From: Rhizobium tibeticum
GTDB taxonomy: Bacteria; Pseudomonadota; Alphaproteobacteria; Rhizobiales; Rhizobiaceae
Reading direction: 5' to 3'
Assembly: GCF_900110205.1 (NCBI RefSeq)
Contig: NZ_FOCV01000032.1
Location: 1 to 64,000, forward strand
DNA length: 64,000 bases
Position 1 is the first letter of the stretch; every line of letters starts with the position of its first letter. The translations under genes and the position numbers were made by a program. This document shows, in pieces, positions 58,770 to 64,000 of the stretch. A model generated the notes under the pieces. That model saw only the letters and a program-made list of their open reading frames with translations. It searched no databases and was not told the DNA's origin.

Positions 58770-61700
58770 CGAAGACGCCACGCTATGCCGAGCTGCAGGT
58801 GACGTCGCACTTTTCCTTCCTGCGCGGCGCTTCGTCCTGCGAGGAACTGTTTGCGCAGGCGGCAGTGCTCGGTATCGAGGCATTGGCGATCATCGACCGC
58901 AACAGTCTCGCCGGCATCGTGCGCGCCCATCAGGCGTCCAGGGATACTGGGGTGCGACTGATCGTCGGCTGTCGCCTGGATCTCACCGATGACATGTCGG
59001 TCCTCGTCTATCCGACGGATCGGCCTGCCTATGCGCGCCTCTGCAGGCTGCTGTCGCTTGGCAAGAAACGGGCCGGCAAGGCAAAATGCCGGCTCGACTG
59101 GACTGATCTCGTGGCCTATGGCGAAGGCCTGATTGCCGTCCTCATCCCCGATCAACCCGATCAAACTTGCCAGTTGCATCTGCGCCGCTTGAAGGAAGCC
59201 TTTGGCGATCGCGCCTATCTGGCGCTCACCCTGCGCCGCCGACCGAATGATCAGCTGCGGCTTCACCTGCTCTCCAACTTGGCGGCGGCCATGGATGTCG
59301 AGACGGTCGTCACCAATGACGTATTGTTTCATGTGCCGGAGCGACGCGTGCTGCAGGACGTCGTCACTTGCATCCGCCACAACGTCGCCATTGACGATGC
59401 CGGTTTCCGGCGCGAACGCCACGCCGACCGTTATCTGAAGCCGCCGGAAGAAATGGCACGGCTCTTTGCGCGCTATCGCGAAGCGCTCGCCCGCACCATC
59501 GAGATCATGGAGCGATGCCGCTTTTCACTCGATGAGCTCGCCTATCAATACCCGGAGGAACGATCCCATCCGGAAATGACGGCGCAGCAGACATTGGAAC
59601 AACTGACCTGGGAGGGTGCTGTCTGGCGCTATCCGGAAGGGTTGCCGCAAAAGGTCAAGAAGAACCTCGATCATGAACTGCAGCTGATCGAGAGGCTCCA
59701 ATATGCCCCCTACTTCCTGACAGTGAACTCCATTGTCCGCTTTGCCAGATCAAAGGACATTCTCTGTCAGGGCAGGGGATCGGCTGCCAATTCATCCGTC
59801 TGCTATGTACTCGGCATCACCTCGATCGATCCCGACATAAACGACCTGCTCTTCGAGCGCTTCGTCTCTGAGGAACGCCGGGAGCCGCCGGATATCGACG
59901 TCGATTTCGAGCATGAGCGGCGCGAAATCGTAATGCAATGGGTGTTCGACACCTATGGGCGCGATCACGCCGCCCTTTGCTCCACCGTCATTCGATACCG
60001 TTCGAAAGGCGCCATTCGCGATGTCGGCAAGGCACTCGGCCTGCCGGAGGACATGACAAAGATGCTCTCGTCCCAGGTTTGGGGTTGGGGCGAAGACGTC
60101 GGTGAGAAACACGCCGAAGAGCTCAATCTCAATCTTGGTGACCGGCGCCTTCGCCTGACGCTGGAGCTTGCCCGGCAATTGATGGGTGCGCCGCGTCATC
60201 TGTCGCAGCACCCCGGCGGGTTCGTTTTGACCCGCGACCGTCTGGACGAACTGGTGCCGATCGAGCCGGCGGCGATGGTCGACCGGCAGGTGATCGAATG
60301 GGATAAGGACGATATCGACATCCTGAAGTTCATGAAGGTCGATTGCCTGGCGCTTGGCATGCTTTCCTGCATGAAGCGCGGCTTCGATCTTCTCGCCGAA
60401 CACAAGGGCATCAATCTCGATCTTGCCACCATTCCGGCCGAAGACCCACGCACCTATGCGATGATCAGGAAGGCCGACACGCTCGGCACCTTCCAGATCG
60501 AAAGCCGGGCGCAGATGTCGATGCTGCCTCGGATCAAGCCACGCACCTTCTATGACCTCGTCATCGAAGTGGCAATCGTCCGACCTGGCCCGATCCAGGG
60601 CGACATGGTGCACCCGTACCTCAGGCGCCGGGAGGGAAAGGAAGCAGTGGTCTATCCGAAGCCGGAACTGGAGAAGGTGCTCGGCAAGACGCTCGGCGTG
60701 CCGCTCTTCCAGGAGCAGGCGATGCGGGTGGCGATCGAATGCGCCGGTTTCACGCCGGGCGAGGCCGATCAGTTGCGCCGCGCCATGGCGACCTTCAAGC
60801 ATACGGGCGGTGTTTCGAGGTTCGGGGAGAAGCTGATCGCCGGCATGGTGGCAAATGGCTATGCACCGGAGTTCGCGGAGAAGACCTTCAAGCAGCTCGA
60901 AGGCTTCGGCAGCTACGGGTTCCCCGAAAGCCATGCGGCCTCCTTCGCGCTGATCGCCTACGCCTCGTCCTGGCTGAAATGCTGGCATCCAGACGTCTTT
61001 TGCGCCGCCCTTCTCAATGCCCAACCGATGGGCTTTTATGCACCCGCCCAGATCGTCCGCGATGCGCGCGATCACCGGGTCGAGGTTCGCCCCGTCTGCG
61101 TCAATGCCAGTCGTTGGGACTGCACGCTCGAGGCTACGGAAGACGAAAGCCGGTTCGCCGTCCGCCTTGGCCTGCGTATGGTCAAGGGGCTCGCCAATAA
61201 CGATGCGGCGGCGATCGTCGCGGCGCGTGCAGAATTGCCCTTCACCTCCGTCGATGATCTCTGGCGGCGGGCGGGCGTGCCGGCCACCTCGCTCGTCGAA
61301 CTGGCGGAGGCCGATGCCTTCCAGCCATCGCTGAGGCTCGCGCGACGTGAAGCACTCTGGGCGATCAAGGCGTTGCGCGACGAGCCTTTGCCGCTTTTTG
61401 CCGCCGCCTCAGCTCGTGAAGAACAGACGGTATCAGAGCTCAATGAGCCGGTGGTGGCGTTAAGACCCATGACGGCCGGCGGCGAGGTCGTTGAGGATTA
61501 CGGCCATGTCGGGCTGACCTTGCGCTGCCATCCGGTCTCGTTCCTCCGCGACGATCTTGCCAAGCGTCGCATCGCTACGTGCCGTGATGCGATGCAGGCA
61601 CGCGACGGCACATGGCTCGAAGCCGCCGGCCTCGTTCTCGTTCGCCAGCGGCCGGGATCTGCAAAGGGTGTAATGTTCATCACCATCGAGGATGAGACCG

Positions 61701-62035
61701 GGATTGCCAATCTGGTCGTCTGGGTGAAGACCTTCGAGAAGTACCGACGCATCGTGCTCGGCGCCGGCATGCTCGGCGTCTATGGCCGCATCCAGCGTGA
61801 AGGCGACGTTGTGCATCTCGTTGCCCACCGGCTGAATGATCTTTCCGCCGATCTTGCAAGCGTCGGCGATCGAGAGGCCGTCTTTCCGCTTCCGCACGGG
61901 CGAGGCGACGAGTTTCACCATGGATCGCCGGCGCCCGATCCGCGCGGGCTGCCGAAGGGGCCGCGCCCGCGCGACATCGTCGATTCCTATCAGCATCTCG
62001 AGGCGATCAAGGTGAAGACACGGGATTTCAGGTGA
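58766..62035 (+). CDS. dnaE2: DnaE2 error-prone DNA polymerase (ImuC)
   Basis: 1089 aa from ATG 58766. N-terminal PHP domain (YAELQVTSHFSFLRGASSCE), polymerase palm with the Asp pair region PPDIDVDFEHERREIVMQWV and GRGSAANSSVCYVLGITSID, then IVRPGPIQGDMVHPYLRRR and GFGSYGFPESHAASFALIAY. A C-terminal OB domain (MFITIEDETGIANLVVWVKT) is present. Length is usual for DnaE2. It is the catalytic subunit of SOS mutagenesis with ImuA/ImuB. Coupled to imuB by a 4-bp overlap. Intact. Confidence 0.95.
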   Translation: MTKTPRYAELQVTSHFSFLRGASSCEELFAQAAVLGIEALAIIDRNSLAGIVRAHQASRDTGVRLIVGCRLDLTDDMSVLVYPTDRPAYARLCRLLSLGKKRAGKAKCRLDWTDLVAYGEGLIAVLIPDQPDQTCQLHLRRLKEAFGDRAYLALTLRRRPNDQLRLHLLSNLAAAMDVETVVTNDVLFHVPERRVLQDVVTCIRHNVAIDDAGFRRERHADRYLKPPEEMARLFARYREALARTIEIMERCRFSLDELAYQYPEERSHPEMTAQQTLEQLTWEGAVWRYPEGLPQKVKKNLDHELQLIERLQYAPYFLTVNSIVRFARSKDILCQGRGSAANSSVCYVLGITSIDPDINDLLFERFVSEERREPPDIDVDFEHERREIVMQWVFDTYGRDHAALCSTVIRYRSKGAIRDVGKALGLPEDMTKMLSSQVWGWGEDVGEKHAEELNLNLGDRRLRLTLELARQLMGAPRHLSQHPGGFVLTRDRLDELVPIEPAAMVDRQVIEWDKDDIDILKFMKVDCLALGMLSCMKRGFDLLAEHKGINLDLATIPAEDPRTYAMIRKADTLGTFQIESRAQMSMLPRIKPRTFYDLVIEVAIVRPGPIQGDMVHPYLRRREGKEAVVYPKPELEKVLGKTLGVPLFQEQAMRVAIECAGFTPGEADQLRRAMATFKHTGGVSRFGEKLIAGMVANGYAPEFAEKTFKQLEGFGSYGFPESHAASFALIAYASSWLKCWHPDVFCAALLNAQPMGFYAPAQIVRDARDHRVEVRPVCVNASRWDCTLEATEDESRFAVRLGLRMVKGLANNDAAAIVAARAELPFTSVDDLWRRAGVPATSLVELAEADAFQPSLRLARREALWAIKALRDEPLPLFAAASAREEQTVSELNEPVVALRPMTAGGEVVEDYGHVGLTLRCHPVSFLRDDLAKRRIATCRDAMQARDGTWLEAAGLVLVRQRPGSAKGVMFITIEDETGIANLVVWVKTFEKYRRIVLGAGMLGVYGRIQREGDVVHLVAHRLNDLSADLASVGDREAVFPLPHGRGDEFHHGSPAPDPRGLPKGPRPRDIVDSYQHLEAIKVKTRDFR

Positions 62036-62447
62036 GGGAGACAGCATCATCGACCCCGGGTGTGGGGAGCGTGTAGGCTCAAGGATTGCGTGAGCGTCCG
62101 CGTTGCGGCGGGCGTGGGGAGCCGAAATGCACAAGCATTTTGGGGAACCGCTCGTCCTTGAGGCCGCTCGCCACGCACCTTTGAATTCGTTCGATCGAGG
62201 CGATCAGCGATAGGATCTCGGGCGTGATACGCAATTTCGATAGGTCGAGCGCCGTCGTCCATTATCCCATCCATTTTCATCCACACCGGAAAGTGCGCGG
62301 CGTAGGTTACGAGGTTTGGACTAGAGGATTCCTGGAAGTAAAAACATTCGGCCCGACCAGGTTGATCGGGAATTGTAAAAAGATGGGCTTGCGCACGAGA
62401 CATGAGGATCACACATTGCCTAACCATTGCAAAAACAGGACAGGACG
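62036..62447. other. Intergenic, no gene recognised
   Basis: About 410 bp between dnaE2 and the agmatinase gene. A minus-strand open frame here lacks any recognisable domain. No terminator-like hairpin with U-run found. Confidence 0.35.
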
Positions 62448-63419
62448 ATGAGTGGAACTTTCTTTCAACCGGTCGATGCTGCTGAAGTTCCACGCTTTGC
62501 CGGCCATTCCACCTTCATGCGCCTGCCTGCCGTGCAGACCGCAGCCGGACTTGATGTCGCACTGGTCGGCATTCCCTGGGATGGCGGTACAACAAACAGG
62601 GCAGGCGCCCGGCACGGGCCGCGGGAGGTTCGCAATCAGTCGAGCCTCATGCGGCGCGTGCACCATGTTTCGGGCACCGAGCCGTTCAGCATCGCCAATG
62701 TCGCGGATGTCGGAGATCTCTCCGTCAACCCGATCGATCTTATCGACGGCCTCGCTCGCATCGAAGCGGGCATGGATGAGATCGTCGCTGCGGGTGCCAT
62801 TCCTCTCTCGGTCGGCGGCGACCATCTGACGACTTTGCCTGTGCTGCGTGCCGTGGCAAGGCACCGACCAGTCGGGCTGATCCATTTCGATGCTCATTCC
62901 GATACCAATGACCGCTATTTCGGCGACAATTCCTACACGCATGGAACGCCGTTCCGTCGCGCGATCGAAGAGGGATTGCTGGATCCCAAGAGGATCGTGC
63001 AAATCGGAATTCGCGGCTCGATTTACGATCCGGGGGAGCACGACTGGGCCAAGCAGCAGGGCGTGCGCATCATCTACATGGAAGAGTTTGTCAGTCGCGG
63101 CGCCGAGGATGTGATGGGCGAGGCGCGACGCATCGCTGGCGACCTGCCGACATACGTTACCTTTGATATCGATAGCATCGATCCCTCCATGGCGCCTGGA
63201 ACGGGAACGCCGGAGGCGGGCGGCTTCACGCCCGCGAGGCCCAACAGATGATCAGGCTGCTTACCGGCGTCCAGATCGTCGGCGCCGACGTCGTTGAAGT
63301 CTCGCCACCGTTTGACCTTGCCGGCATGACGGCGCTTGCCGGCGCCACAATGATGTTCGAACTTCTGTGTGTCATCGCCAAACAGGTCGGGGATCGACGC
63401 AATGCGGCCAGTGCCTGAT
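62448..63419 (+). pseudogene. speB: Agmatinase (ureohydrolase, SpeB type), one-base frameshift
   Basis: The gene starts at ATG 62448 with AGGACAGG upstream. The ureohydrolase core is intact: VALVGIPWDGGTTNRAGARH GPREVRNQSSLMRRVHHVSG, PLSVGGDHLTTLPVLRAVAR (metal His), HFDAHSDTNDRYFGDNSYTH GTPFRRA (Asp/His cluster) and VTFDIDSIDPSMAPGTGTPE (last two metal Asp). After GGFTP the frame ends with ARPNR. Restoring one C in the run 63231-63233 gives GGFTPREAQQMIRLLTGVQI VGADVVEVSPPFD and a normal end at 63419. The enzyme converts agmatine or a guanidino compound to urea. Likely a base error or recent pseudogene; the last about 65 residues are otherwise conserved. Confidence 0.85.
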
Positions 63420-63435
63420 GCCGACAATTGTCCTG

Positions 63436-63963
63436 TCAGGGACAGGTGACTGCCTCGCCGGACAGGCGTCGGTAGCCGCCACGCCAGTAGAGGAGCGGTT
63501 CGACATCCTCACGCGTTTCGATCGCGCAGACGCGACCGATGAGGATCGCGTGCGAATGGTGATTGAGGACCGTTTCAAGCTCACAATCGAGAACCGTCAG
63601 AGCATCCGTCAGGGCCGCCGTCCCGGTTGAAAGACGATACCATTGCGCGTCTTCATAACGCTCGACGCCTCGCCGTCCGTCGAACCCTGCAAAGGACTGC
63701 GCGACATGCCACTGGTTAGCGGTGAGCACGTTGACGCAGAAGCGACGATACCGCTCGACCACCGGCCACGAGGACGACCCGCGGTTGAGGCTGACGATGA
63801 CTGAAGGCGCTTCTGCAGACAGCGAGGAAACCGAGGTCGCGGTAAAGCCTGTCCGCTCGTCGCCTTCGCCAACAGTGATGACGCTCACTGCACCGGCGAG
63901 CTGGCGCATTGAAAGCTTGAACGCGGATTGATCGACAATGGATCTGGTTGCCAACTCTTCCAT
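63436..63963 (-). CDS. Flavin reductase (HpaC-like, FMN-binding)
   Basis: 175 aa with the split-barrel core FKLSMRQLAGAVSVITVGEG, TGFTATSVSSLSAEAPSVIV SLNRGSSSWPVV and RFCVNVLTANQWHVAQSFAG. This family supplies reduced flavin to two-component monooxygenases. Convergent with the agmatinase gene. No oxygenase is in the window next to it. GGGGGC precedes ATG 63963. The partner gene may lie beyond the right edge. Confidence 0.85.
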   Translation of the reverse strand: MEELATRSIVDQSAFKLSMRQLAGAVSVITVGEGDERTGFTATSVSSLSAEAPSVIVSLNRGSSSWPVVERYRRFCVNVLTANQWHVAQSFAGFDGRRGVERYEDAQWYRLSTGTAALTDALTVLDCELETVLNHHSHAILIGRVCAIETREDVEPLLYWRGGYRRLSGEAVTCP

Positions 63964-64000
63964 CGACTTGCCCCCTGTGTCAGCCTTTGGCTCGTGCCGT

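Noticed and set aside
59792..61075. 427-aa minus-strand frame inside dnaE2
   Set aside because: Shadow of conserved polymerase sequence.
62047..62493. 148-aa minus-strand frame upstream of the agmatinase gene
   Set aside because: No domain, no RBS and it overlaps the agmatinase start; atypical composition.
1..64000. CRISPR arrays and tRNA/rRNA genes
   Set aside because: No regularly spaced repeat array, no cloverleaf with a recognisable anticodon arm and no rRNA-like sequence were found by eye; a tRNAscan/Infernal run would be needed to exclude small RNAs.

Overview
The window is about 64 kb of GC-rich DNA from an alphaproteobacterium, most likely a Rhizobiaceae member (Rhizobium/Sinorhizobium/Ensifer type). 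The reasons are the protein types (urea ABC transporter next to a hybrid kinase, imuA-imuB-dnaE2 mutasome, EcfG-like sigma factor, DUF1127 protein, many solute ABC cassettes each with a divergent regulator) and an alphaproteobacterial SOS box (GAAC-N7-GAAC). No rRNA, tRNA, CRISPR array or core housekeeping operon was seen. Intact operons alternate with IS fragments and broken genes, which fits accessory DNA such as a megaplasmid or chromid; the replicon type is an inference.

Layout. 1-5.8 kb: debris and toxin-antitoxin zone (IS701 transposase edge, M24 peptidase and IS110 remnants, a RES/Xre-type pair, an orphan SsuA-like binding protein, integrase remnant, VapBC, PIN and TetR fragments, an 18-bp tandem repeat). 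5.8-16.1 kb: urea module, with a LuxR-type response regulator and a 1128-aa NCS1-transporter/histidine-kinase/receiver fusion divergent from urtABCDE. 16.3-22 kb: frameshifted OhrR-like and Lrp genes, a membrane spermidine-synthase-like protein coupled to an exported isoaspartyl methyltransferase, a second RES pair, ISL3 remnant. 22.3-28.9 kb: frameshifted soxR with a sox box driving an SDR and a truncated QueA-like gene, a double-PAP2 haloperoxidase-like protein, an epoxide hydrolase remnant/isochorismatase/SRPBCC operon with a divergent HxlR regulator, and a TauE/SafE remnant. 29.2-31.4 kb: small stress-type island with a degenerate receiver, an EcfG-like sigma factor and a target gene with a matching promoter. 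31.6-38.1 kb: PotABCD-type ABC cassette with hydantoin/Asp-Glu racemase, flavin reductase and divergent GntR. 38.3-45.1 kb: Rieske-FAD reductase and a ribose-type sugar ABC cassette with divergent LacI. 45.4-53.4 kb: mosaic of small genes and remnants plus a complete Tet(M)/OtrA-type ribosomal-protection GTPase. 53.6-56.0 kb: a MASE1-PAS-PAS histidine kinase split in two frames. 56.5-62.0 kb: SOS-controlled imuA-imuB-dnaE2. 62.4-64.0 kb: frameshifted agmatinase and a flavin reductase.

The most striking points are the transporter-fused sensor kinase beside the urea uptake operon, the actinobacterial-looking tetracycline-protection-type gene, the two-half vanadium-haloperoxidase-like protein whose first half has lost its catalytic His/Asp, the stress-sigma island, and the repeated occurrence of genes broken by a single base. 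Most of those lesions lie at short homopolymers, so they may be decay or sequencing error.
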